This document shows positions 54,972 through 63,773 of a stretch of 64,000 bases of DNA, piece after piece. The DNA is from Succinimonas sp045124755. Lineage in GTDB: Bacteria; Pseudomonadota; Gammaproteobacteria; Enterobacterales; Succinivibrionaceae. Location of the stretch: NCBI RefSeq assembly GCF_045124755.1, contig NZ_JBGVMK010000025.1; one strand, 5' to 3'. Each line of letters starts with the position of its first letter. Position 1 is the stretch's first letter. The translations under genes were made by a program, and so were the position numbers. Under the pieces are notes generated by a model, which did no database searches, was not told where the DNA came from, and was given only the letters and a program-made list of their open reading frames with translations.

Positions 54972-55009
54972 AGCCCGGTCAGGAAACAGCTTCCCGGCCG
55001 GGCTTTTTT
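54972..55009 (+). terminator. Terminator of the SpmAB gene
   Basis: AGCCCGG ... CCGGGCT stem (54972-54978 and 54998-55004), 19-base loop with further pairing potential, then six T. Eighteen bases past the stop. Confidence 0.85.
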
Positions 55010-55233
55010 ATGTCGGTTTTGCAAGAAGGCTTAGAAGAGCGGCGGCTTATAGGTCCGGATTTTCCGATGAAAGAGTATTGTGTCCTGAGCTGGGCTTCGG
55101 AAATCAGCCTCCGGGACAGCTGAAATCGTGGGGGGCGGTGCTCTCCCCCCTTCTTCAGCTTTCCCTTCGGCCTTCCTCTCTTCCGCCTTGCATTTTCCGC
55201 CTTGCCTTCCGCAAAATCCCCCGTATTTGATTG

Positions 55234-55563
55234 CTAAAGCAAGGTCTCCAGCAAAGAGCGCATCCCGAAAAACATCAGGATAACCGCTGCGGCCTGCAAA
55301 ATGGCCCAGCGGGCAGCCTTGCGGACGGATCCCGGGGGAGCGCTGCTGTCCGCTTCAATAAGGCGAAGCCTTTTCCGGTAACGCCGCGCTACTGCCATAA
55401 GGAGCAGCACGGCCACCGTGAGGGCAATACCCAGGGGCGGGTTATCCTTGGTCACAAACCAGAGCACATATAGCACCGCGCCCAGAAAAAGAGCCTTCAT
55501 GACAATCTTGACACAGCCTTCTTCACCAGGCAGATAATCCAATAATTCAATCAATGGCAACAT
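55234..55563 (-). CDS. Small multi-pass membrane protein (family of three), copy 3
   Basis: 109 residues. Two adjacent hydrophobic helices (IVMKALFLGAVLYVLWFVTK and ALTVAVLLLMAVAR), a charged loop (RRYRKRLRLIEADSS), then a third helix (WAILQAAAVILMFFGM). Same plan as the next two proteins, though sequence similarity is low. The ribosome-binding site is weak. Function unknown. The three genes lie in tandem on the minus strand. Confidence 0.55.
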   Translation of the reverse strand: MLPLIELLDYLPGEEGCVKIVMKALFLGAVLYVLWFVTKDNPPLGIALTVAVLLLMAVARRYRKRLRLIEADSSAPPGSVRKAARWAILQAAAVILMFFGMRSLLETLL

Positions 55564-55750
55564 GTCTCATGCATCTCCATCCTGTATCCTTTATCCGGCC
55601 AGGCGCTCCGGCATCCTCTTCCGGTATCCGTTCTCCGGAAACTGAATTGGCAACAAAGTTTTTCAATCCGGAGAGAAGCCGGCCCCGGGCGGGCATCAGG
55701 TTCCGGGCAGCGCGCCGCGCTTTCTCAAAAGTCTTTCCCCGTATTTACCG

Positions 55751-56086
55751 TTACTGGAAACGTATAATCACCCCAATCGCTATAACGATCAAAAGCGCCA
55801 GAATAAGCACCGCTGACTGCGTAACAGGGTTCACTTCTTTCCTCTGCCGGGATTCATCGGGATCAGAGTTTTCCTCTTCCTTGCCGGACTTCTTCATATG
55901 ATCCCGCACGGCGGAAACCGCCAAAAGCAGAAATACCAGGCTCATGAAAACACCCGCCAGCGGGTGAAATTCAAAGCATAACATCAGAATAAACGCCAGA
56001 ATGCCTAACACCGCCAGCGCCAGAATCCCCAGCAGAATGTAGCTGCCGCAGCCCGCCACCGCAGCATCCAATAAAACATCAATCAT
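55751..56086 (-). CDS. Small multi-pass membrane protein, copy 2
   Basis: 111 residues. Helices CGSYILLGILALAVLGILAF and LAGVFMSLVFLLLAVSAV, polar acidic/Lys loop (KKSGKEEENSDPDESRQRKE), then SAVLILALLIVIAIGVIIRF. The GC(G/S)SYI start of helix 1 is shared with the protein at 56211-56540, supporting common descent. GGAG precedes the ATG by about 11 bases. Function unknown. Confidence 0.6.
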   Translation of the reverse strand: MIDVLLDAAVAGCGSYILLGILALAVLGILAFILMLCFEFHPLAGVFMSLVFLLLAVSAVRDHMKKSGKEEENSDPDESRQRKEVNPVTQSAVLILALLIVIAIGVIIRFQ

Positions 56087-56210
56087 GACATCAATTCTCC
56101 GAAAGCGAAATAAACTGCCAGGTTTTCTGTTCCGGCATCAGAGATCCCCCTGTCAAAGGGCAGCGGCATCCGGGGAGCCCCATGGAGCATTCCTCCTGCG
56201 GAACACGCTG

Positions 56211-56540
56211 TTACCGCCAGAATATGAAGGCTGCAATGCCCAGAAGAACCAGAATAATCACGGCCTCCATGACCGCCTTCAGTTCTTCATTATCCCGACC
56301 GGATGCGGAGGAAGCATGGGGCGCTGAGGGAGCAGAGTTTTCCTCCGGTACCCAGGTGCTGTTCTTCTTCAGCTTTTTGACGTACCGCACCACAAAAGCT
56401 CCCACCACCAGCAATATCAGCGGCACGGCATGACCCACTGCCGGACTGACATCCAGAGCCGCCATCAGGAGAAACACCCCGACCACCAGAAACGCCAGCA
56501 CGATATAGCTGCTGCACCCCCACAGCGCAAGTTCCATCAT
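56211..56540 (-). CDS. Small multi-pass membrane protein, copy 1
   Basis: 109 residues. Helices CSSYIVLAFLVVGVFLLMAA and AVPLILLVVGAFVVRYVKKL, Ser/Pro/acidic loop (EENSAPSAPHASSASGRDNE), third helix VMEAVIILVLLGIAAFIF. AGGAGG lies just before the two adjacent start codons (ATGATG). First of three tandem genes; the gaps between them are 124 and 187 bases, so each may have its own signals. Confidence 0.6.
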   Translation of the reverse strand: MMELALWGCSSYIVLAFLVVGVFLLMAALDVSPAVGHAVPLILLVVGAFVVRYVKKLKKNSTWVPEENSAPSAPHASSASGRDNEELKAVMEAVIILVLLGIAAFIFWR

Positions 56541-56710
56541 AGCCTCCTCACTTCTGAAGCATTACTCTTCTGCCCCGCCCCGGCAGCATCTTCCGGCAGA
56601 CTCTCGCCCCCAATCTCCCACACTTTCCCCATCTCTGCGGAAGCTGAACATCCTCAAAGGTTCTGGCGCCGCATTATGAGCGGTAATCAGGAGGCGGTTA
56701 TCAGGAGGCG

Positions 56711-58411
56711 CTAATCAAGAAAGCGATCCCCGGTTTCCGCCACGTACATGTCCCGGAGATCCGGGATGCTCATTCGGGGAAACTCGGCGCCGCTCGCGCT
56801 TTGGGCCTGAACCTTCCGGGTGAGCCAGTCATAAAAACGCTGAGAATGCTTGCCGAGAGTCCGGGCAGGCTCCCTCCGGTTATACACCAGTCCGGCGACA
56901 ATTCTCAAGTTTTTCCACTTGGCATAGAAGGGAAGCTTGAGCTTCAGCATAAAGCTCCGGGCATCCTCAATGACATAGCCTTCGATATGGGGGATTCCGG
57001 GATCAAGGCTTTCGGAAAGCTGCTTCCGGTACCAGCTCTGAAATTCCGCAAAGCTGGAAAGCGTCAGGGCATGGCGCTTTGCCGGAAGGCCGGCCCGGGC
57101 TGCCAGATCGCAGACCTCCTGATAGGAACGCCGGGCAAACTCCAGTTTGTTGTCAATAATGTCCAGAAGCACCAGGCGGTTTTCCGGATAGCGGATAATG
57201 TGGGGATCCCGCTTCACGTCAATGCACTCAAAAAGAAGCGTCGCCTGGTTCTGCTCCAGATATTCCCGGAGAACCTCCGGACGGGGACAGCATTCCTGCA
57301 AAAGATCCCGAAAATAGCCGGCAAAGGCAGATTCGGGATTGGATTTCGAGGTGGTGAAAAGCTTCCCGTCATACCACGACATCAGCCCCAGAAAGCCGTT
57401 TTCCTTCACATAAACCTCCGCCGGAAATTTCATGGTTTTTTCCAGCTCCGGCAGGCGGGTTTCCGGGCGTTCCCCGATATTGAAGAACTTCCGGTAGCCT
57501 CGGGCGGCGATAATTCCGGAGACCACGTCAATAAAAAGACCCCGGGCGGTTACGGTCTGCTCGTTCCAGATGCCCTTTTCAAAAGCCTTGTCTGAAAAGT
57601 TAAAGGAAGAGATATGGCCGAAATTCTTTTCGATAATGTAGCGGTTTCTCCGGAGATCTTGCACGAGATCCGGAACTCCCGTGGCCAAAGCCGGATTAAA
57701 CACGGTGTTCTGGTATTCCCGCGGGGTAATGACGCCGTTCGGAGAGAGCTCCAGGGTACGGAGGCAGCCGCCTTTTTCCACCAGGCCCTCCAAACAGAAC
57801 ACGTTGGAAAACATCCGGGCCGGAGAGTTACCGGTATTGCGGTGTCCGAAGACCTGCACGAAGTTCTCCGGCATGGTTTCATGCCAGACCTCTGCCACCT
57901 TCTGGTAGTCATCATGGACGCCCGCCCCGTTTATCATGGTGGCGGCGGAAACTGCAATAAGCCCCAGAGGCGGCACTTTGGGAATCCCGCCGTGGCAGAC
58001 CAGAAACACCCTCCCGCCGTAGGAAAAGTACGCGCACTGCCGGAGACGGCGGCAGAACTGCCGGATGTCCTTTTTGGAGAGATCCTTTATTTGAGGCACC
58101 GTTTTAAAGGTGAACTCCCAGCCCCGGAATTCCTGATCCTCGGCATAGCTGCGGAGGCGGGGTTCGTGATTCCCCTCGATAAAAATGAAATTGGGGGTGG
58201 CGGTATGGGCAATGAAAAACTCCAGGGTCTCCCTGTTTTCCAGACCGCGATCCAGATAATCCCCCAGAAAGATGTAGAGGTACCGGGGATTGATCTCTCC
58301 CAGAGCTTCCTTTAAGACCGTATAGCAGCCGTGGATATCCCCGATGATAATAATTTTTTCGTACTGGCTGTAATCCACGGGATTGAGGGAAATAGCGCAG
58401 GTTTTGTTCAT
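56711..58411 (-). CDS. Metallophosphoesterase-RNA ligase fusion (RNA repair)
   Basis: 566 residues. N-terminal binuclear metallophosphoesterase domain: GDIHG (24-28), GDYLDRG (50-56), GNHE (80-83) and VCHGGIP. It should remove 2',3'-cyclic and 3'-phosphates. The C-terminal half is a nucleotidyltransferase ligase: motif I K336-E-N-G with the adenylated lysine, then LLFECIDVKRDPHIIRYPEN, motif IV E477-G-Y-V (IEGYVIED) and a KLKLP motif V. This is the phosphatase-plus-ligase half of a Pnkp-type RNA end-healing and sealing enzyme. The kinase is a separate gene 150 bases upstream. The pair repairs RNA broken by anticodon nucleases or other ribotoxins; the target RNA is unknown. Confidence 0.85.
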   Translation of the reverse strand: MNKTCAISLNPVDYSQYEKIIIIGDIHGCYTVLKEALGEINPRYLYIFLGDYLDRGLENRETLEFFIAHTATPNFIFIEGNHEPRLRSYAEDQEFRGWEFTFKTVPQIKDLSKKDIRQFCRRLRQCAYFSYGGRVFLVCHGGIPKVPPLGLIAVSAATMINGAGVHDDYQKVAEVWHETMPENFVQVFGHRNTGNSPARMFSNVFCLEGLVEKGGCLRTLELSPNGVITPREYQNTVFNPALATGVPDLVQDLRRNRYIIEKNFGHISSFNFSDKAFEKGIWNEQTVTARGLFIDVVSGIIAARGYRKFFNIGERPETRLPELEKTMKFPAEVYVKENGFLGLMSWYDGKLFTTSKSNPESAFAGYFRDLLQECCPRPEVLREYLEQNQATLLFECIDVKRDPHIIRYPENRLVLLDIIDNKLEFARRSYQEVCDLAARAGLPAKRHALTLSSFAEFQSWYRKQLSESLDPGIPHIEGYVIEDARSFMLKLKLPFYAKWKNLRIVAGLVYNRREPARTLGKHSQRFYDWLTRKVQAQSASGAEFPRMSIPDLRDMYVAETGDRFLD

Positions 58412-58561
58412 AAAAGCACCTTAAAACCATGAAAGCCTGATGACCAGACTGATTGACAGATCCGATGACAATAATTCCGATAACGGCAGATCCGACAGCA
58501 GCCAAAAACCGAATAAAGGAAAGAGCCGGATGACAAAAGAACCAAATAGCTGCTAATTCCG

Positions 58562-59047
58562 CTAGAGGGTAATCCTGTCGTTATGACTGAATACCTGAAC
58601 CCAGCCGGGGAGCTTTGCCTTGATAAGCATGCTGTGCATGCGATCAATATCAGCCTCCGGCACCAGCCGCATTTCATCCCGGAGCCGGTTTCTGCTCTTG
58701 CATTCTTCCAGAGGCACATCTGAAAAGTCCGCCACCAGCGCCCGGTAACGGTATTCCCTTATGAGATCCCGGTAGCGCAGAAAATCCTCCTCCCGGACAT
58801 GACAGGCATCCACCACCGTGAGATCCCCGTTCTTCATCCGTATGGCAAGAAGCTTGTCCAGAGCGGCAAACACCAGCTTGTTAACCCGCTGGGAAATCAC
58901 GGACTGACCGCTGAGATTAAGCACCGGAGCGGAATAAAGAAGACGCAGACTGTCGGTGGACAGAGTGAAGGGTTCCAGGCCGTTCTCCCGAATCCAGCTG
59001 GATTTGCCGGAGCCGGGAAGGCCTCTCATGATAACCAGAATACGCAT
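58562..59047 (-). CDS. Polynucleotide kinase-like P-loop kinase (RNA repair)
   Basis: 161 residues from ATG 59047 (AGGAAA 7 bases upstream); a longer frame to 59149 includes a repetitive, unlikely N-terminus. Walker A GLPGSGKSS at residues 9-17, STDSLRLLYS (acceptor-site Asp), VVDACHVREEDFLRYRDLIR (lid region) and a C-terminal helix. The motif order is that of the 5'-kinase domain of Pnkp (AAA_33 family), which phosphorylates 5'-OH RNA ends so the ligase can seal them. It lies upstream of, and co-directional with, the phosphatase-ligase gene. Confidence 0.8.
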   Translation of the reverse strand: MRILVIMRGLPGSGKSSWIRENGLEPFTLSTDSLRLLYSAPVLNLSGQSVISQRVNKLVFAALDKLLAIRMKNGDLTVVDACHVREEDFLRYRDLIREYRYRALVADFSDVPLEECKSRNRLRDEMRLVPEADIDRMHSMLIKAKLPGWVQVFSHNDRITL

Positions 59048-59429
59048 AGCAGATTTCCTGACAATTTGCTGACAATTACCTTTTCTGACAAGTGTCTTGC
59101 CGATAGCTTCCTGATCGCCGATAGCTTCCTGGTAAGAAGAGCAAGACAATCAAAGCCGAAGCTGATCGGAAGGATCTTTATTGTTCATGATAACGCCGGA
59201 AAACGCCAGTTCCCGTAAAAAACATTGCGAAACAGCCTTAGATCCCCGCAGTTAGATTCCCATAGATACGCTTATGGAGCCGCAGATTCTAAGCTCTCGC
59301 AATCCGGATTTTGCCAGAGGATGGGGTCAATTGCGCCGGTTTTATGGGGAAGCCGGGGACAGGGTATCAGGAAAATCTGAGATGAGCCAAGGAACAGAAT
59401 ATCCGGTAAATAGCTAACAGGGACTCCAT

Positions 59430-59611
59430 CGAGCCATTGTGATGTGCCTCCATAGTGCCACCCATTGTGCCATTGCATTGTGCCTCCATTGTGCCACCCA
59501 TTGTGCCATTGCATTGTGCCTCCATTGGCCTCCATTGGCCTCCATTGTGCCACCCATTGTGCCACCAATTGTGCCACCAATTGTGCCACCATTGTGCCAC
59601 CATTGTGCCAT
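59430..59611 (+). repeat. Minisatellite of CCATTGTGCCAC units
   Basis: About 180 bases of imperfect tandem repeats. Two successive 36-base higher-order units (59450-59485 and 59486-59521), then CCATTGGCCT twice, then repeated CCATTGTGCCAC and CCAATTGTGCCA units up to 59611. All three minus-strand frames stay open through it because unit lengths are multiples of three, so overlapping open frames here mean little. Confidence 0.85.
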
Positions 59612-59684
59612 TTAATGATGTAGAATTGCCAAAGGCGGCATAAAATGGAATTCCGCAACAGAGCAATGTCATTGGTGTCTTTTT

Positions 59685-59849
59685 ATGGCTGCACAGGTCG
59701 AAAAGAATCCTAAAATCACACAGAAAGAATTAGTCGAGCAGTTTGATATTTCTCGCCGTACATTACAAAGGAAGTTGAATGAATTGAAAGAGAAAGGCAA
59801 AATAATCCGTAAAGGTGGCATGCGATATGGTTCCTGGGAAGTAAAATGA
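59685..59849 (+). CDS. Small winged-helix DNA-binding protein or gene remnant
   Basis: 54 residues: MAAQVEKNPKITQKELVEQF, then DISRRTLQRKLNELKEKGKI and GGMRYGSWEVK. This is a complete winged helix-turn-helix, of the kind found at the C-terminus of AlbA_2/divergent-AAA (Schlafen-like) ATP-binding proteins, where it is usually preceded by a repetitive linker. Just such a repetitive stretch lies upstream (59430-59611), but the frame is closed by a stop at 59616 and there is no AlbA_2 domain in front. I think this is a surviving 3' end, though a stand-alone regulator is possible. Confidence 0.5.
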   Translation: MAAQVEKNPKITQKELVEQFDISRRTLQRKLNELKEKGKIIRKGGMRYGSWEVK

Positions 59850-60084
59850 GGGAATACGGGCTCATTTCATAGGTGTGGATTAGGGATGTCCTCCGATCCG
59901 TTATTATCAGATTCAATCCGTAAGATGCTTAAATTCATTCTGAGTAATTTTAGAAACATTTACATCTGTCGAAATCAGAGCCTTATCGATCCAACTATCC
60001 TTTACAACAGAGCGATATCTTCACACTGTGATTACTCACTTGGTGATTAACGCTTGTGAGTAAGCAGTTTAAATTTCATCAGCT

Positions 60085-60113
60085 AAAAAAAGAGCCCTCC
60101 CGAAGGAAAGCCC
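60085..60113 (-). terminator. Terminator of the proQ-prc operon
   Basis: Minus strand: GGGCTTTCC, TTCG tetraloop, GGAGGGCTC (nine pairs, three of them G-T), then seven T. Starts 29 bases past the prc stop. Confidence 0.9.
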
Positions 60114-60141
60114 TTTTCAAAAAGCGAGTTCTTAATTCGTC

Positions 60142-62166
60142 TCAGGATCTGAGATCCTGGGCCAGATCCAGCGCAATGTGCTGCGCCTCCAGAAGCAGGG
60201 TATCACGCCCCTTGAAATCCGAGGGCAGATCATCCAGACTCTTTACCGGCGGCTTCCCCAGAGATTCCAGATACTCGTTGGTATCCTTCAGGGCTTCGGC
60301 CTTGTCCTTCTCCTGCTCGGCCTTGCGGGTCTCGTAATTGAGGCTGATGGAATTATCCTTGCGCTTCTTCCGATAGGTCTCATAGTCATTGGCCAGCTTG
60401 GCATAGTAGGGATCGTCTTTAACCCGGGCATCATGCTTCTTCTTCAGATCCGGGATATAGGGGGTGAGATCTCCCACCTTGCTGTACTTGGCCGGCTTTA
60501 TCTGATCCCAGGGAAGAGCGTTAGGCTCGTTGTTCTCGCCGAAATCAGCATAATCGCTGAAGGACGGGAAGGCGATATCTGGTACCACGCCCCGGAGCTG
60601 GGTGCTCTGTCCGCTGATGCGGTAGAACTTGGCAATGGTGTAGTGAATGCTGCCCAGAGGCTTCTCGTAGAAGTCGTAAATGCGATCCAGAGGCCGGCTC
60701 TGCTGCACGGTGCCCTTGCCGAAGGTGGTATCTCCCACAATCACCGCCCGGCCGGTATCCTGAAGCACTCCCGCAAAAATCTCCGACGAAGAGGCGGAAA
60801 GACGGTTAGTCAGCACCACCAGAGGGCCGTCATACACCGACACATTGTCATCATCGCGGTTCAGGGAAACATACCCCACCGCATCCCGCACCTGCACCAC
60901 AGGGCCGGACTTGAAGAAAAGACCGCTGGAATCGATTGCTTCAGGCAGAGAGCCGCCGCCGTTATAGCGGAGATCCACCACCAGAGCTTCGATATTGTCC
61001 TTCTTCATCTTTTCGATTTCCTTCTTCATGTCCTTGGCCAGGCCCATGTAGAAGCTCTTCACGGTGAGCACGCCCACCTTATGACCGTCAATGGTGTTCA
61101 CCGTGCCCTTGGCCGCGCTGTCCTCAAGATGAATGCGATCCCGGATAATGTCCACGGTGAAGAAGGAAGCGCTGGCGCCGTCCCCTCTCATGATCTGCAA
61201 AGTGACCTTTGATCCCTTGGGGCCCTTTACCATGGGCACAATGTCGGTAAGGAGCATGCCCACCACGTCCACCATTTCCTCGGGCTTGCCGTTCTTGCCG
61301 TGCTGCTGCACTCCGACGATTCTGTCCTTGGGCTTCAGGCGGCCGCTCTTTTCCGAAGGAGAGCCCGGCACAATGGAGACGATTTCGCAGTACTCGTCCT
61401 TGCTGGTGAGCACAGCGCCGATGCCTTCCATTTCCAGGCTCATGGAGCTGTCAAAGCTGGCGGTGTCATCCGGAGAAAGATAACTGGTATGAGGATCAAT
61501 GGCATTGGCAAAGGCATTTTCAAAGGCGCTGAAGGCATCCTCGTTCTTGGTCTTGACGATGTTTCTGAGAATGCTGGTGTAGCGCTTGGTCAGGTTCTTG
61601 CGGATGCGCTCTTCCGAAAACCCCGAAAGCCGGAGATTGAGATAATCGCTTCTGACCACCTGCCGCCAGTACTTCCGGAGCTCCTCGATATTCTTGCGGT
61701 ACGGGAGCTTGCTGGTATCCACGGTGACGGTTTCATTGCCGGTAAAGTCAAAGCTGTCCGTCTTCAGCACCTCAAGGTAATAGGAATACTTCTCGAAGCG
61801 CCGCTTCATGTAGGCCTTGTACAGCTCGTAGGGATAGTCCAGCCGGCAGCTGTCCAGGGCCATGAAAAGGCGCTTCCGGTCATTCTTGAAGCCCTGGATT
61901 TCGGACTCAGTGAACAGAGTGCGGTAGCGATCCAGATTGTAGAAATACATGTCATAGACCTGATCCACAAAGCTGTCGTCCAGTCTCACTCCCTTGTAGT
62001 GGGAACGCAGAAAATACCCGCGCACCCGGGAACAGGAGGTGTCCTGGCGGGCTTCCGGCTTCAGAGACGGAATATCGCTTTCAGAGGGGATCCGGGTCTG
62101 AGCATAGCCGGTTCCCATCAGGGAGGCGCTCAGAATCACGGCCAGAGCAACTTTATTCAGCAACAT
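60142..62166 (-). CDS. prc: Tail-specific protease Prc (C-terminal processing peptidase)
   Basis: 674 residues from ATG 62166 (AGAGGT 4 bases upstream); the open frame extends 24 codons further but the signal peptide LLNKVALAVILSASLMGTGY starts here. Periplasmic S41 protease. Catalytic Ser459 in RLSASSSEIFAG and Lys484 in TTFGKGTVQQ, 25 residues apart as in E. coli Prc. PDZ domain (EGIGAVLTSKDEYCEIVSIV, VPGSPSEKSGRLKPKDRIVG) precedes it, and DUF3340-like C-terminal region follows. Trims FtsI and MepS-like substrates and degrades misfolded periplasmic proteins. Downstream of proQ, as in enterobacteria. Confidence 0.96.
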   Translation of the reverse strand: MLLNKVALAVILSASLMGTGYAQTRIPSESDIPSLKPEARQDTSCSRVRGYFLRSHYKGVRLDDSFVDQVYDMYFYNLDRYRTLFTESEIQGFKNDRKRLFMALDSCRLDYPYELYKAYMKRRFEKYSYYLEVLKTDSFDFTGNETVTVDTSKLPYRKNIEELRKYWRQVVRSDYLNLRLSGFSEERIRKNLTKRYTSILRNIVKTKNEDAFSAFENAFANAIDPHTSYLSPDDTASFDSSMSLEMEGIGAVLTSKDEYCEIVSIVPGSPSEKSGRLKPKDRIVGVQQHGKNGKPEEMVDVVGMLLTDIVPMVKGPKGSKVTLQIMRGDGASASFFTVDIIRDRIHLEDSAAKGTVNTIDGHKVGVLTVKSFYMGLAKDMKKEIEKMKKDNIEALVVDLRYNGGGSLPEAIDSSGLFFKSGPVVQVRDAVGYVSLNRDDDNVSVYDGPLVVLTNRLSASSSEIFAGVLQDTGRAVIVGDTTFGKGTVQQSRPLDRIYDFYEKPLGSIHYTIAKFYRISGQSTQLRGVVPDIAFPSFSDYADFGENNEPNALPWDQIKPAKYSKVGDLTPYIPDLKKKHDARVKDDPYYAKLANDYETYRKKRKDNSISLNYETRKAEQEKDKAEALKDTNEYLESLGKPPVKSLDDLPSDFKGRDTLLLEAQHIALDLAQDLRS

Positions 62167-62286
62167 GCTAACCTCTATTGTGCAAACAGAGACATTAAGA
62201 TAACGAAATGCGAAAACCCGGTACGTATGTATCTTCACATATCGAATTTTCGCACAATTGATAACTAAAGCAGCGGAAGCCGGAGC

Positions 62287-63372
62287 TTACTTCTGTCCAA
62301 TCTGATCACTGGACACCTTCACTACCATGCCCATGGACAGCTCCACGGTAACCTTGTCCCGCACTACTTCTCTCACTGTGGCAGGCACGGAACCGCTTCC
62401 CCAGAGCACCCGCACCTCAAGACCCGGAACGATCTCCTCCTGAGTCAGGGGAGCAAACTCCTCCCGGGGCCGGGATCCCAAAGGCTTTTCATCATCTGCC
62501 GGCTTTGCGGGAGCCCCTTCCGGACGGAATGGTCTTCTGAGTGAGCGCTCGCCGCCGGAATTGCGGTCGTTTCGGTCACCTCTGGGGTTTCTGCCGTTTC
62601 TGTCATTCCGCTCATTCCGGTCATTCCGGTCGCCGCGGCTGCGGAACCTTCTTTCGCCGCCGGTCTTGTCGCCGTCATTTCTTCTGCGGATGCGATTCTG
62701 CTCGCCGTCGCCGCTCTGCTCCTCGGCGCCACCTGCGGCATTTTCAGCATTCTCGGCACTCTTTTTCCGGAAGAAGGGGCGGCGGTTCTTCTTTCTTTCC
62801 GCCAGCACCGCCTCGTAGCGGGCCCGGGATTCCTGATATTCCTTCGCAGCATAATCCGCATGCTCCTGGGAAACCACATCAACCTCATTGCCGTCTATAT
62901 CGATGCGGGGAGCTCCGGCCTTCACGCATTCCAGATAGCTCCAGCGGGTGGTGTAAACCCGGAGAGCGGCCCGGATCCTGCTTTTGGAAAACTCCGGATC
63001 AATGGCGGCAATTCTTTCCACCAGGTCATTGAAGATGCCGATTCTGAGAGGACGGGGAGAGGCATCCTCCCGGCCTTCCTTGATAAAGCTCGCCGGGAAA
63101 TGCTCGCACAGAAAATCAACATCGCTGCGCACCTTGGCAATCTTTTCAGCCTTTCTGACTCTGGCCTCGGCCTCTAACCGCCGGGCCTTTTCCTCCGGGG
63201 TTTCCGGAGCTTTGGCATTAGCTTCCTCCGAAATAGCGGCTTCTCCGGCAGCTTCCGGAGCTGCGGCCTCGGCAGCCTCGGACTCATTGTCAGCCGGGGC
63301 GGCGGAATTCTCTGTCTGAACCGGGGATACGGTGTTGTTGGTGTCCTTATCGGTTATCTCGGTATTTTCCAT
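62287..63372 (-). CDS. proQ: RNA chaperone ProQ
   Basis: 361 residues, longer than E. coli ProQ (232). An acidic Ala/Glu-rich N-terminal extension (about 1-75) precedes the FinO/ProQ domain (about 80-180): VDFLCEHFPASFIKEGREDA, IFNDLVERIA and SRIRAALRVYTTRWSYLECV, the RNA-binding surface. A long Arg/Asp/Asn linker made of GDRNDRNERNDRNGR repeats follows, then a C-terminal Tudor-like domain (IVPGLEVRVLWGSGSVPATV). ProQ binds structured small RNAs and mRNA 3' ends. The operon order proQ-prc is conserved from E. coli. Confidence 0.95.
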   Translation of the reverse strand: MENTEITDKDTNNTVSPVQTENSAAPADNESEAAEAAAPEAAGEAAISEEANAKAPETPEEKARRLEAEARVRKAEKIAKVRSDVDFLCEHFPASFIKEGREDASPRPLRIGIFNDLVERIAAIDPEFSKSRIRAALRVYTTRWSYLECVKAGAPRIDIDGNEVDVVSQEHADYAAKEYQESRARYEAVLAERKKNRRPFFRKKSAENAENAAGGAEEQSGDGEQNRIRRRNDGDKTGGERRFRSRGDRNDRNERNDRNGRNPRGDRNDRNSGGERSLRRPFRPEGAPAKPADDEKPLGSRPREEFAPLTQEEIVPGLEVRVLWGSGSVPATVREVVRDKVTVELSMGMVVKVSSDQIGQK

Positions 63373-63773
63373 AATCTGTAATCAACTGTCTAAAAACTGC
63401 CGGCGGCAGCTCTGCAATAATATCTTTCCGGAAGACCCGCGGGCTCCGGATACAGGAGCCGGACTCCTCAAAAACGCGAGCCCCTCCCGTTCAGCGTGAA
63501 ATAATACCATAAAATCCCTGATTGGGTTAACTGCCCCGGCATTTTTTAACAATTGTCACAGCCCCGCGCTTTACGGCATGGGCAGTATGGTAGAATTTTA
63601 CGCCGGAATCGCTGCCGGAAGGGATCCCGGAGTCCGGAAACCGCAGAACCCGCATTGCCGGGGAGCAATTCTTAAAGGAGCGGCAGCAAAAGCGCCGGCA
63701 AAGATGCGTGATCATAAATGAAAACGCGCCGCGAGATGCGCAAGAGAATCAATTAAAGACAGGAAAACAGAAA
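63373..63773. promoter_or_regulatory. Divergent promoter region between proQ and the 63774 gene
   Basis: 400 bases with no gene. On the plus strand TAGAAT at about 63590 is a plausible -10 for the 63774 gene; I see no strong -35 match. The proQ promoter should lie here on the minus strand. AGGA precedes the ATG at 63774. Confidence 0.4.

Noticed and set aside
59430..59611. Minisatellite as CRISPR
   Set aside because: No distinct spacers; units are contiguous and imperfect.
59272..59672. Trp/Asn/Gly-rich minus-strand proteins in all three frames
   Set aside because: All frames stay open because the repeat length is a multiple of three; no start signals.
60178..61212. 344-codon plus-strand frame opposite prc
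   Set aside because: Shadow of prc; H/I/A-rich composition with no family features.
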